Below, piece after piece: positions 1 through 8,008 of a DNA stretch of 59,315 bases (position 1 is the stretch's first letter; every line of letters begins with the position of its first letter). Below the pieces are notes generated by a model that saw nothing but the letters and a program-made list of their open reading frames with translations, was not told the origin of the DNA and made no database searches. Made by a program: the position numbers and the translations under genes. Origin of the DNA: an uncultured Clostridia bacterium (GTDB taxonomy: Bacteria > Bacillota > Clostridia > Christensenellales > Borkfalkiaceae); contig CALVWN010000032.1 of NCBI GenBank assembly GCA_944367415.1, forward strand, positions 1 to 59,315, in the 5' to 3' direction.

Positions 1-2
1 AT

Positions 3-287
3 AAGCTCATAAGACCGTTTACGCCCCGCCACAATGGAAAGGTCGAGCGTTCTCACAGAACAGACCAGGAGAATTTTTACAACCATCTCACTTACTCGTC
101 GTTTGAAGAGCTGAAAGAGAAAATGGCGGAATGGAACGTGCGTTACAACAACCGCCCGCACTCTTCGCTGCGGAACAGAGAAGGCAAGAGAGTTTGGCTT
201 ACTCCATTGCAAAAGCGGGCAGAGCTTTTAGAGGACTTGAAAGAGAATACAGAATATAAAATCCGATTCTTGAAGAAAGCGGCGTAA
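3..287 (+). CDS. IS3/IS481-family transposase, C-terminal part (partial)
   Basis: The frame is open from the window edge to a TAA at 285-287, giving 94 residues. It carries the C-terminal signature of rve-type DDE transposases: PFTPRHNGKVERSHRTDQ, where the glutamate of NGKVERSH is the last catalytic acid. A YNNRPHSSL motif follows, and then a basic tail. The protein catalyses cut-and-paste or copy-out transposition of the element. The N-terminal helix-turn-helix and the first two catalytic aspartates are off the left edge, so I cannot tell whether the gene is intact. The motif fits the IS481/IS3 integrase group; the exact family is not certain. Confidence 0.8.
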   Translation, partial: KLIRPFTPRHNGKVERSHRTDQENFYNHLTYSSFEELKEKMAEWNVRYNNRPHSSLRNREGKRVWLTPLQKRAELLEDLKENTEYKIRFLKKAA

Positions 288-301
288 GCGAATTACAGCC
301 G

Positions 302-330
302 CCTGCTCCACCCAGGTGGAGCAGGTTTCT
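302..330 (+). terminator. Intrinsic terminator of the IS transposase
   Basis: The perfect arms CCTGCTCCACC (302-312) and GGTGGAGCAGG (315-325) form a very stable stem, followed by TTTCTT. It lies 14 bp after the transposase stop codon, inside the inferred IS end. Confidence 0.75.
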
Positions 331-351
331 TATGTCCAAAATCGAATATGT

Positions 352-380
352 TTGACAGTATGAATATGTTTTGTTATACT
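352..380 (+). promoter_or_regulatory. Outward promoter spanning the IS end and flanking DNA
   Basis: A consensus TTGACA (352-357) lies in the last six bases of the inferred IS end. It is 17 bp from TATACT (375-380) in the flanking sequence. The arrangement is that of a hybrid promoter made by IS insertion. The predicted start, near 387, runs straight into the hairpin at 386-427. Confidence 0.55.
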
Positions 381-385
381 ATATA

Positions 386-427
386 GGCGGTTTGCTCCTA
401 TCTATCGAAAAGGAGACCGCCGTTTTT
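386..427 (+). terminator. Intrinsic terminator directly after the IS-end promoter
   Basis: GGCGGT (386-391) pairs with ACCGCC (416-421) and CTCC (395-398) with GGAG (412-415), and a T-run follows (GTTTTT, 422-427). It would stop transcripts from the IS end before ilvC. It may originally have ended a gene that the IS displaced. Confidence 0.65.
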
Positions 428-509
428 AACGTCATCGAACAAAATTAAAAATTTTTCTAAAAACCACTGAAAATCGTTTGACAAATCACAATAAATTGCC
501 GCCGTTTGC

Positions 510-539
510 TTGACGAAATGCGGGGGAAGGGGGTATAAT
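510..539 (+). promoter_or_regulatory. Sigma-A promoter of ilvC
   Basis: TTGACG (510-515), 18 bp, TATAAT (534-539). The leader is only about 47 nt and holds no T-box or other riboswitch fold that I can see. Between 288 and 592 there is otherwise only the IS terminus, its promoter and two terminators. Confidence 0.8.
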
Positions 540-592
540 ACAAGTGATTTTATCAAAAAACCGACAATTCTTTGCATTGGAGGACGCAAATT

Positions 593-1642
593 ATGGCAAA
601 CAAGATCTACGATCCCGAGACGCAGCAGGCGCGCATCTTTCATGAGGCGGACTGCGATCTCAAGCGGCTCAAGAACAAGACTGTCGCGGTCATCGGCTTC
701 GGCAGCCAGGGGCACGCGCATGCGCTCAATCTCAAAGACAGCGGGATCAACGTCATCATCGGACTCAATCGGGGCGGCAGAACGTGGCCCATCGCCGAGA
801 AAGCGGGTTTTGCGGTCTATCCCGTCCGTGAGGCCTGCGAGAAGGCGGACGTCATCATGATGCTCACGCCCGACGAAAAGATGGCAGATATCTATAAAGA
901 GAGCGTCGCCCCCGTTCTGACGGAGGGAAAATACCTTGCCTTTGCGCACGGGTTCAACATTCATTTCAAGCAGATCGTGCCGCCTGCGGACGTCAACGTC
1001 TTCATGATCGCGCCCAAAGGCCCCGGCCATACGGTGCGCAGCGAGTACATGGAGGGACACGGCGTTCCCGACCTCGTTGCCGTCTATCAGGATCCTTCCG
1101 GCGACACGATGGATGTCGCGCTTGCCTATGCGCTCGGCATCGGCGGCGCGCGGGCGGGCGTGCTGGAGACGACCTTCAAGTGTGAGACGGAGACCGACCT
1201 CTTCGGCGAGCAGGCAGTGCTCTGCGGCGGCGTCACGGCGCTCATGAAGGCGGGCTTTGAGACGCTCGTCGAGGCGGGATACGATCCCCGCAACGCTTAT
1301 TTTGAGTGCATCCACGAGATGAAGCTCATCGTCGACCTCATCTATGCGGGCGGATTTCAGAAGATGCGGTATTCCATCTCCGACACGGCGGAGTTCGGCG
1401 ACTACGAGACGGGCAAGCGTCTTATCACCGACGATACCAAGAAGGAGATGAAGAAGATCCTCTCCGAGATCCAGGACGGCACGTTTGCTTCCAAGTGGAT
1501 CACCGAAAACAAGAGCGGCGGAAGGGCGCACTTCAATGCCTGCCGCGAGAAAGAGGCTTCGCATATGCTGGAAAAAGTGGGCGAAGAGCTGCGCGAGCTG
1601 TATTCGTGGAACAAGGAAGACAAGTACAGCGAAACAAAATAA
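593..1642 (+). CDS. ilvC: Ketol-acid reductoisomerase (NADP+)
   Basis: The protein converts acetolactate or aceto-hydroxybutyrate to the dihydroxy acids of valine, leucine and isoleucine synthesis, using NAD(P)H and Mg2+. The dinucleotide-binding GFGSQG motif is at residues 35-40. The GPGH and [12 protein letters not shown] blocks of the knotted C-terminal domain follow. At 349 residues it is a short class I enzyme. I chose ATG 593 because GGAGG at 580-584 is well spaced before it; an in-frame TTG at 572 has no ribosome site. The gene has its own promoter (510-539) and terminator (1650-1681), so it is monocistronic here, without the ilvBN, ilvD or leu genes often found beside it. The cofactor loop reads NRGGRTW, which does not settle NADPH versus NADH preference by eye. 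Confidence 0.97.
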   Translation: MANKIYDPETQQARIFHEADCDLKRLKNKTVAVIGFGSQGHAHALNLKDSGINVIIGLNRGGRTWPIAEKAGFAVYPVREACEKADVIMMLTPDEKMADIYKESVAPVLTEGKYLAFAHGFNIHFKQIVPPADVNVFMIAPKGPGHTVRSEYMEGHGVPDLVAVYQDPSGDTMDVALAYALGIGGARAGVLETTFKCETETDLFGEQAVLCGGVTALMKAGFETLVEAGYDPRNAYFECIHEMKLIVDLIYAGGFQKMRYSISDTAEFGDYETGKRLITDDTKKEMKKILSEIQDGTFASKWITENKSGGRAHFNACREKEASHMLEKVGEELRELYSWNKEDKYSETK

Positions 1643-1649
1643 CATTTTT

Positions 1650-1681
1650 ATCCTCCCGGATGCGTCCGGGGGGATTTTTTT
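1650..1681 (+). terminator. Intrinsic terminator of ilvC
   Basis: The arms ATCCTCCCGGA (1650-1660) and TCCGGGGGGAT (1665-1675) have one wobble pair and a TGCG loop; T7 follows. Confidence 0.9.
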
Positions 1682-1745
1682 CGGACAAATTGCTGTCGCT
1701 TCTGAAATTTTTTGCAAAAAATCGCTAAAAAATTCAAATTGGGTA

Positions 1746-1774
1746 TTGAAACCGAGCGCAAAATATAGTATAAT
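1746..1774 (+). promoter_or_regulatory. Sigma-A promoter of the glg operon
   Basis: TTGAAA (1746-1751), 17 bp, TATAAT (1769-1774), about 75 bp before the glgB start. The leader is roughly 70 nt and shows no obvious riboswitch. Confidence 0.75.
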
Positions 1775-1849
1775 AAGACCGATGCATGACGGATATCTTC
1801 CGTTTTTGCAAAAAAGAAGGGGGAACGACAAGTTTCTGAAGGAGTCGAG

Positions 1850-3862
1850 ATGCTGAAGAAGGAAAACCAGGAAGGCGGCGCAGCGGGGAACATGACGGAT
1901 TTTCCGCTTTACCTGTATCACCACGGCAAGAACGATCGCATCTACGAATTGTTCGGTGCGCACCGCGAGGTGCAGGACGGGCAGGAGGGGTACACCTTCC
2001 GTGTCTGGGCGCCTCATGCGCGCAGCGTCTCCGTCGTCGGAGATTTCAACGAATGGAAAGCTGACCGCAACGTGATGAACCGCATGGTGGACGGCGAGAG
2101 CTTCGAGCTGTTCATTCCGGGATTGAAGCAGTACGATACTTACAAATACTGCATCACTGCTGCGGACGGAAGGCAGCTTCTGAAGGCGGATCCCGTCGGG
2201 TTCCACACCGAGACGCCTCCCGCGACCGCGTCCAAGCTCTATGACCTGGACGGGTACGACTGGCAGGACGCCGCATATTTTGAAAAGATCGGCAAGCGCA
2301 ACATCTTTGCGTCGCCCATGAATATCTACGAGGTCAATCTGCTCTCGTGGAAGCGCCATGCGGACGGGAATTTCTATTCCTACCTCGATCTTGCGCGCGA
2401 ATTGGTGCCGTACGTCAAGGAGATGGGATATACGCACGTCGAGTTCATGCCCGTGACCGAGTTTCCCTTCGAAGGTTCGTGGGGGTATCAGGTGACGGGA
2501 TATTATGCCGTCACTTCCCGCATGGGAACGCCCAAGGATTTCATGCGCCTCGTCGACGAATTCCACAAGGCGGGCATTGGCGTCATCCTCGACTGGGTTC
2601 CCGCGCACTTCCCGAAGGACGCGCAGGGGCTTTACGAGTTCGACGGGCAGCCGCTCTACGAGAGCAGCCAGTGGGACAGAATGGAGCATAAGAGCTGGGG
2701 AACGCGCCGCTTTGATTACGGCAGGAACGAGGTGCTTTCCTTCCTCATTTCGGACGCGTGCTTCTTCTTCGACAAATACCATGTGGACGGCCTGCGCGTG
2801 GACGCGGTCGCCTCCATGCTCTATCTCGACTACGACAAGCGTCCCGGCGAATGGGTGCCCAATATCTATGGTGAAAATAAGAACCTCGAGGCGATCGCAT
2901 TCCTGCGAAAGCTCAACGAGGCGGTGTTCCTGCGCTATCCGTATGCGCTGATGATCGCCGAGGAGTCGACGGCGTGGGGACTTGTCACCAAGCCCGGTTC
3001 GGTCGGCGGGCTCGGGTTCAATTTCAAGTGGAATATGGGATGGATGAACGATATGCTCTCCTATCTCTGCCTCAATCCCTATTTCCGCAGCTACAATCAC
3101 AGCAAGCTGACCTTCTCCATGATGTATGCCTTCTCGGAGAACTATGTGCTTCCCATCTCGCATGACGAAGTGGTGCACGGGAAGTGTTCGCTCATCAACA
3201 AGATGCCGGGAACGTATGAGGAGAAGTTTGCAGGCGTGCGCTCCTTCCTCGGGTATATGATGGCGCATCCGGGCAAGAAGCTCAACTTCATGGGCTATGA
3301 ATTCGGACAGTTCAAGGAGTGGGACTACCACGAAGGGCTGGAATTTTTCCTGCGCGATACCTACGAACTGCACGGCAAGCTCTCGCTCATGGTCAACGAC
3401 CTCAACCATTTCTACAGCGGGAACGCGCCGCTCTACGAAGTGGAGGATTCGTGGGACGGATTCGAATGGCTTGCGCCGGACGATGCAGACAAAAACATCG
3501 TCGCGTTCGTCCGCAGGGACAAGGCGGGCAGAGAGATCATTGCGCTCGTCTGTTTCTCGGGCGTGGATATGCCGGGATACCGCCTCGGGGTGCCGCAGCG
3601 CGGCAAATACAGGATCGTATTCAATACCGATGACAAGAAGTACGGCGGTGACGGCAAGCTCACCAAGCGTGTTCTGAGTGCCGTCAAGAAGCCCAGCCAC
3701 GGAAAACCGTATTCCATCGGGCTGGATATGCCCAAACTCACCTGTCTGTACCTGGAGCGCGAGCCGGAGGATCCCGCAAAGGCAAAGAGCGCGTCGGGCA
3801 AGACGAAGACCGCCGGAAAGACGGCAGGCAAGGCAACTGCGGCGAAAACGCCGAAGAAATAA
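1850..3862 (+). CDS. glgB: 1,4-alpha-glucan (glycogen) branching enzyme, GH13
   Basis: The enzyme makes alpha-1,6 branches in glycogen by cutting and transferring alpha-1,4 chains. An N-terminal carbohydrate-binding module (CBM48) shows as YTFRVWAPHARSVSVVGDFN around residues 45-65. The GH13 barrel carries the nucleophile in GLRVDAVASM, the acid/base in MIAEEST and the transition-state stabiliser in ISHDEVVHGK. ATG 1850 follows a GGAG site. It is the first gene of the operon glgB-glgC-glgD-glgA. The last 35 residues are an alanine/lysine/threonine-rich tail absent from typical branching enzymes; it resembles basic nucleic-acid-binding or surface tails and its role is unknown. The family call is secure. 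Confidence 0.96.
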   Translation: MLKKENQEGGAAGNMTDFPLYLYHHGKNDRIYELFGAHREVQDGQEGYTFRVWAPHARSVSVVGDFNEWKADRNVMNRMVDGESFELFIPGLKQYDTYKYCITAADGRQLLKADPVGFHTETPPATASKLYDLDGYDWQDAAYFEKIGKRNIFASPMNIYEVNLLSWKRHADGNFYSYLDLARELVPYVKEMGYTHVEFMPVTEFPFEGSWGYQVTGYYAVTSRMGTPKDFMRLVDEFHKAGIGVILDWVPAHFPKDAQGLYEFDGQPLYESSQWDRMEHKSWGTRRFDYGRNEVLSFLISDACFFFDKYHVDGLRVDAVASMLYLDYDKRPGEWVPNIYGENKNLEAIAFLRKLNEAVFLRYPYALMIAEESTAWGLVTKPGSVGGLGFNFKWNMGWMNDMLSYLCLNPYFRSYNHSKLTFSMMYAFSENYVLPISHDEVVHGKCSLINKMPGTYEEKFAGVRSFLGYMMAHPGKKLNFMGYEFGQFKEWDYHEGLEFFLRDTYELHGKLSLMVNDLNHFYSGNAPLYEVEDSWDGFEWLAPDDADKNIVAFVRRDKAGREIIALVCFSGVDMPGYRLGVPQRGKYRIVFNTDDKKYGGDGKLTKRVLSAVKKPSHGKPYSIGLDMPKLTCLYLEREPEDPAKAKSASGKTKTAGKTAGKATAAKTPKK

Positions 3863-3894
3863 TTGAATAAAAAACTGTGATCAGGGGGTTCTTT

Positions 3895-5091
3895 ATGCAA
3901 AGAAAGAAAGAATGTGTCGCAATGTTGCTTGCGGGCGGACAGGGCAGCCGTCTCTATGCGCTCACCAACAACATTGCAAAGCCTGCAGTCGCGTTCGGCG
4001 GCAAGTATCGGATCATCGACTTCCCGCTCTCCAACTGCATCAACTCGGGGATCGACACGGTGGGCGTACTCACGCAGTACGAGCCGCTCGAGCTGAACGA
4101 GTATATCGGCAACGGGCAGCCTTGGGATCTCGACCGCTCCTTCGGCGGCGTACATATCCTGTCGCCCTATCAGGCGAAGAAGAAGTCGTCCTGGTTCGAA
4201 GGCACGGCGAACGCCATCTATCAGAACATGGCGTTCATGAAGAAGTATAATCCCGACTATATCCTCATCCTTTCGGGGGATCACATCTATAAGATGGACT
4301 ATGCGGCGATGCTCAAGGCGCACAAGGCGACGGGGGCGGACTGCACGATCGCGGCGATCGAAGTTCCCATGAAGGAGGCTTCGCGCTTCGGCATCCTCAA
4401 TACCAACGAGGACGGCTCCATCTATCAGTTCGAGGAAAAACCCAAGCAGCCCAAGAGCAATCTCGCGTCGATGGGAATTTATATTTTCACCGCAAGCAAG
4501 CTCTTCAAGTATCTCACCGAGGATGACGAGAACCCCAACTCCAGCAAGGATTTCGGCAAGGACGTACTTCCCGCCATGCTCAACGCGGGAGAGAAGATGT
4601 ACTCCTACCGCTTCCAGGGCTATTGGAAGGATGTCGGCACCATTTCTTCGCTCTGGGAAGCGAACATGGATCTGCTCGGCGAAAATCCCGCGTTCGACGT
4701 GAACGATCCAGACTGGAAGATCCATTCGCGCAATCCGCTCGCGCCGCCCGAGTATATCGGCGATAATGCCGTGCTCAGCAATTCGCTCATTTCGCTCGGC
4801 TGCGAAGTGAACGGAACGGTCGTCAATTCCGTGCTCTCGAGCAACGTCGTCATCGAGGAGGGCGCGGAGGTCGTCGACAGCGTTCTGATGGCAGGCTCGG
4901 TCGTCAAGAAGGGCGCGCGCGTCGTCTATTCCATCGTTGACGAGAATACCGTCATCGAGGAAGGCGCCACCGTCGGCGAGGACAAGGAGAAGAACGCGGG
5001 GATCGCCGTACTCGGCAGAAATATCACGATCGGCGCCGGTGCAAAGGTCGCAGGCGGTCAGATCCTGGACAAAGATTATAAGGGGGAGTAA
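3895..5091 (+). CDS. glgC: Glucose-1-phosphate adenylyltransferase, catalytic subunit
   Basis: It makes ADP-glucose from ATP and glucose-1-phosphate, the committed step of glycogen synthesis. The nucleotidyltransferase signature [10 protein letters not shown] is close to the N-terminus, [15 protein letters not shown] follows, and the C-terminal third has the hexapeptide repeats of a left-handed beta helix ([20 protein letters not shown]). I start at ATG 3895, seven bases after AGGGGG; an upstream in-frame GTG (3877) lacks a site. It is followed after 5 bp by glgD, the usual Firmicute partner with which it forms a mixed tetramer. Confidence 0.96.
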   Translation: MQRKKECVAMLLAGGQGSRLYALTNNIAKPAVAFGGKYRIIDFPLSNCINSGIDTVGVLTQYEPLELNEYIGNGQPWDLDRSFGGVHILSPYQAKKKSSWFEGTANAIYQNMAFMKKYNPDYILILSGDHIYKMDYAAMLKAHKATGADCTIAAIEVPMKEASRFGILNTNEDGSIYQFEEKPKQPKSNLASMGIYIFTASKLFKYLTEDDENPNSSKDFGKDVLPAMLNAGEKMYSYRFQGYWKDVGTISSLWEANMDLLGENPAFDVNDPDWKIHSRNPLAPPEYIGDNAVLSNSLISLGCEVNGTVVNSVLSSNVVIEEGAEVVDSVLMAGSVVKKGARVVYSIVDENTVIEEGATVGEDKEKNAGIAVLGRNITIGAGAKVAGGQILDKDYKGE

Positions 5092-5096
5092 AGACT

Positions 5097-6215
5097 ATGG
5101 CAAATTCCGCAGTGGGAGTCATTTTTTCCAACGTACACGATGAAAATATTCCGGAGCTCTCCCGTCACAGAACGATGGCGTCTATCCCGTACGGCGGACG
5201 GTATCGTCTCATCGATTTCTCGCTCTCCAATATGGTGAACGCGGGCATCACGACGGTGGGGGTGGTCACCAAGTACAATTACCAGTCTCTGCTCGACCAT
5301 CTGGGAAGCGGCAAGGACTGGGATCTTGCGAGAAAGGACGGCGGGATCATCCTGCTGCCGCCTTACTCGGACGAGACGGACGCGCCCTATACCAACCGCC
5401 TCGAGGCGCTCAAGGGCATCACGGGGTTCCTCAATCACAGGAACGAGGATTACGTCGTCATCACCGACTGTGACGGCATTGCGCGCATCGATTATTCCGC
5501 CATCATCGCTTACCACGAGGAGAAGGGCGCGGATATCACGATGGTCTATCATGAGCAGGTCGGCCCCGTCGACTCGGGATATTACATGACGCTGACCCCC
5601 GATGAAAACGGCCGTGTGACGGGACTCAAGATCAATCCCAAGCTCAAGGCAAACTCCAAAAATGACGTTTACATCAACGTCATGGTCATCAATCGCGAGT
5701 TCCTCATCAATATCATTCAGGATGCCGTGACGCGCGGGCTTTCCAGCTTCGGCAAGGATATCCTCAGCAAGAATGTCGATACGCTCAAGATCTTCGGCTA
5801 TCCGTTCCAAGGGTACTACGCGGGGATCGATTCTCTGCAGAAATACTATGAGCACAGCATGGAGCTGCTCAGGAAGGACGTCCGCGACGAGCTGTTCGGC
5901 GCACGCGACATCTACACGAAGGTGCGCGATTCCGCGCCCAGCAAGTATGCGGAGGACGCGCACGTCAAGGATTCGCTCATCTCCGACGGCTGCATGATCG
6001 AGGGAACGGTTGAGAACTGCATCCTCTTCCGCGGCGTGAAGGTCGGAAAGGGGAGCGTCATCAAAAATTCCATCATTATGCAGGATACCGTGATCGGATC
6101 GGGCGTGCAGCTCGACTGCGTCATCACGGATAAGAACGTCGTTGTGCGCGACAAGCGTCACCTTGCGGGCTGCGCAGAACTGCCGTATTTCATCGCAAAG
6201 GGCAGAATGCTGTAA
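5097..6215 (+). CDS. glgD: Glucose-1-phosphate adenylyltransferase, GlgD regulatory subunit
   Basis: This is a GlgC homologue of 372 residues. Its N-terminus (VGVIFSNVHDENIPELSRHR) has lost the GGxGxRL phosphate-binding loop of GlgC, the mark of GlgD. The YGGRYRLIDFSLSNM block and a C-terminal beta helix remain. In studied Firmicutes GlgD is not strongly catalytic itself but raises the activity of GlgC in a GlgC/GlgD complex; that role here is inferred from family and from the 5 bp spacing after glgC. The start follows GGGGG at 5083-5087. Confidence 0.94.
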   Translation: MANSAVGVIFSNVHDENIPELSRHRTMASIPYGGRYRLIDFSLSNMVNAGITTVGVVTKYNYQSLLDHLGSGKDWDLARKDGGIILLPPYSDETDAPYTNRLEALKGITGFLNHRNEDYVVITDCDGIARIDYSAIIAYHEEKGADITMVYHEQVGPVDSGYYMTLTPDENGRVTGLKINPKLKANSKNDVYINVMVINREFLINIIQDAVTRGLSSFGKDILSKNVDTLKIFGYPFQGYYAGIDSLQKYYEHSMELLRKDVRDELFGARDIYTKVRDSAPSKYAEDAHVKDSLISDGCMIEGTVENCILFRGVKVGKGSVIKNSIIMQDTVIGSGVQLDCVITDKNVVVRDKRHLAGCAELPYFIAKGRML

Positions 6216-6263
6216 TGCAAACGGTTGTAAAGTTGTCGATCGGGGAATGATAAGGAGGTAACT

Positions 6264-7871
6264 ATGGCAGCGACAAAAAATACCAACAAAAAGAGTACGG
6301 CAAAGAAGCCGAAAGCACCCGTCGCGCCCGTTGAGGCGCCCGTCGAGGAGGCGGCGCTCGTCAACGTTGCGCCCGTCGAGGTCGTCGAGACGCCTGCGCC
6401 CGAGGCGCAGCCGGCGCCCGCACCTGCGCCCGAAGTACAGGTGGCGCCCAAGAAGAAGATCATGTTCGTCGCTTCGGAGGCAGCGCCCTTCATTGCGACG
6501 GGCGGTCTTGCCGAAGTCATCGGTTCGCTCTCCAAGGCGATCGCGGCGGATGACAGCTTCGACGTCCGTGTGATCATTCCGCTCTATCAGGATATCAAGA
6601 AGGAATATCGCAAGGACTTCAAGTTTATCGGGAACATCTTTGTTCCGCTCTCCTGGCGCAATCAGTATTGCGGCATCTTCGAGTACGAAAAGGACAACGT
6701 GAAGTTCTACTTCGTGGATAACGAGTATTACTTTAAGCGGCCCGGCTGCTATGGGTATTATGACGACGGCGAACGCTTCGCGTTCTTCTGCCGCAGCGTC
6801 ATGGAGATCCTCTCCTTCCTCAATTTTTATCCGGATATCCTGCATTGCCACGACTGGCAGGCGGCGCTCGCGGCGCTCTATCTCAAGACGATCTACTGCT
6901 TCCGCCCCGAATACCAGTTCATCCGCTCGGTGTTTACCATCCACAACATCGAGTATCAGGGCAAGTATTCGCTCGATATCCTCGAAGATCTCTTCGGCAT
7001 CTCCAACCGTTACCGTTATCTCGTTGAATACGATCGCTGCATCAACCTCATGAAGGGTGCGATCGAGTGCAGCGAGCGGTTTTCGACGGTCAGTCCGACG
7101 TATGCGGGAGAGATCAAGGATCCTTACTACGCACACGGACTCGATCCCATCATCCGCAGAAACGAGTTCAAGCTCTGCGGCATCCTCAACGGCATCGATG
7201 TCGATTATTACAATCCCAAGACGGACAAATCGCTGTTCGCGAACTATGACGTGACGGACGTCTCCAACAAGGCGGTCTGCAAGGAGGAGCTGCAGCGGAT
7301 GCTCAATCTGCCCGTCAAGGCGGATACGCCGATCATTGCAATGATCACGCGCCTCGTCGCGCACAAGGGGCTTGACCTCGTGCGGGAAGTCATCGAGCAG
7401 GTGCTTCGCCAGGACGTGCAGTTCGTTCTGCTCGGCACGGGCGATTCTACCTATGAAAACTACTTCAGCGATCTCGCGCGCAGGTATCCCGGAAAGGTGG
7501 TCTCCATCATTTCCTTCAATTCCGATCTTTCGCGCAAGATCTATTCGGGTGCCGATTTGTTCCTGATGCCTTCCAAGAGCGAGCCGTGCGGGCTTTCGCA
7601 GATGATCGCGTCACGTTACGGCACGGTTGCCATTGTTCGCGAGACGGGCGGCCTGCGCGACAGCATCACTCCGTACGGCGCGGGTGGAAACGGATTCACG
7701 TTCCATGATTACAATGCCTACGATATGCTCTACGTCATCAACGAGGCGCTCGGCGTCTACCGCGACAAAGAGGCATGGAAGGCGCTGCAGAAGAAGGCGA
7801 TGGAGTCTGATTTCTCCTGGGCGACTTCTGCGAAGTATTATATCGGGTTGTATCTCGGAATGCTCAACTGA
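6264..7871 (+). CDS. glgA: Glycogen synthase, GT5, with an N-terminal Pro/Ala/Val extension
   Basis: It transfers glucose from ADP-glucose to growing alpha-1,4 glucan. The start follows a perfect AAGGAGG site. Residues 1-62 are a low-complexity extension: first Lys/Thr-rich, then repeated APVE/PAPE units. The GT5 catalytic domain starts near residue 65 (KKKIMFVASEAAPF). The usual KTGGL nucleotide-sugar motif reads ATGGL (78-82), so the lysine that binds ADP-glucose in characterised enzymes is alanine. The C-terminal GT-B half is standard (MPSKSEPCGLSQM, TGGL). The fold and context make the call firm; whether the extension targets the enzyme or links partners is unknown. Confidence 0.95.
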   Translation: MAATKNTNKKSTAKKPKAPVAPVEAPVEEAALVNVAPVEVVETPAPEAQPAPAPAPEVQVAPKKKIMFVASEAAPFIATGGLAEVIGSLSKAIAADDSFDVRVIIPLYQDIKKEYRKDFKFIGNIFVPLSWRNQYCGIFEYEKDNVKFYFVDNEYYFKRPGCYGYYDDGERFAFFCRSVMEILSFLNFYPDILHCHDWQAALAALYLKTIYCFRPEYQFIRSVFTIHNIEYQGKYSLDILEDLFGISNRYRYLVEYDRCINLMKGAIECSERFSTVSPTYAGEIKDPYYAHGLDPIIRRNEFKLCGILNGIDVDYYNPKTDKSLFANYDVTDVSNKAVCKEELQRMLNLPVKADTPIIAMITRLVAHKGLDLVREVIEQVLRQDVQFVLLGTGDSTYENYFSDLARRYPGKVVSIISFNSDLSRKIYSGADLFLMPSKSEPCGLSQMIASRYGTVAIVRETGGLRDSITPYGAGGNGFTFHDYNAYDMLYVINEALGVYRDKEAWKALQKKAMESDFSWATSAKYYIGLYLGMLN

Positions 7872-7898
7872 CGTTGGGGGTCGGAAAAAAACAGGAAG

Positions 7899-7946
7899 AG
7901 GGGCAGGATGCTTTTTTCCTCAGGGCTTCTTTGCCCCTTCTTTTTG
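7899..7946 (+). terminator. Intrinsic terminator after glgA
   Basis: AGGGGCA (7899-7905) pairs with TGCCCCT (7932-7938), and TCTTTTT follows. It separates the synthesis genes glgBCDA from glgP, so the breakdown genes may have their own promoter or depend on read-through. Confidence 0.6.
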
Positions 7947-8008
7947 TGCTCTCATGTTTGGACGGGAGCAGAATTGTTGTAAACTTTTGATACGGGAGTA
8001 TTTGATCC

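Larger units (their letters stand above)
1..357 (+). mobile_element. Right end of an IS3/IS481-type insertion sequence
   Basis: The window opens inside an insertion sequence. It holds the last 94 codons of a DDE transposase (3-287), a strong hairpin just after the stop codon, and a terminus ending in TTTGACA at 351-357. Read from the outside inward the end begins TGTCAAACATATTC, which suits the TG...CA termini usual in IS3/IS481-type elements. The exact last base is inferred; the left end and target duplication lie outside the window, so the boundary cannot be proved here. Confidence 0.7.

Noticed and set aside
540-592. T-box or BCAA attenuator before ilvC
   Set aside because: The leader between the promoter and the start codon is only about 47 nt and has no terminator/antiterminator pair or leader peptide.
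398-3700. A 1100-codon open frame on the - strand
   Set aside because: It lies antisense to ilvC and glgB, runs through two promoters and a terminator, shows no family resemblance, and mirrors the codon pattern of the real genes. It is a GC-driven shadow frame. The same holds for long antisense frames at 5076-7364, 9524-11764, 51147-52796 and 53193-55250.
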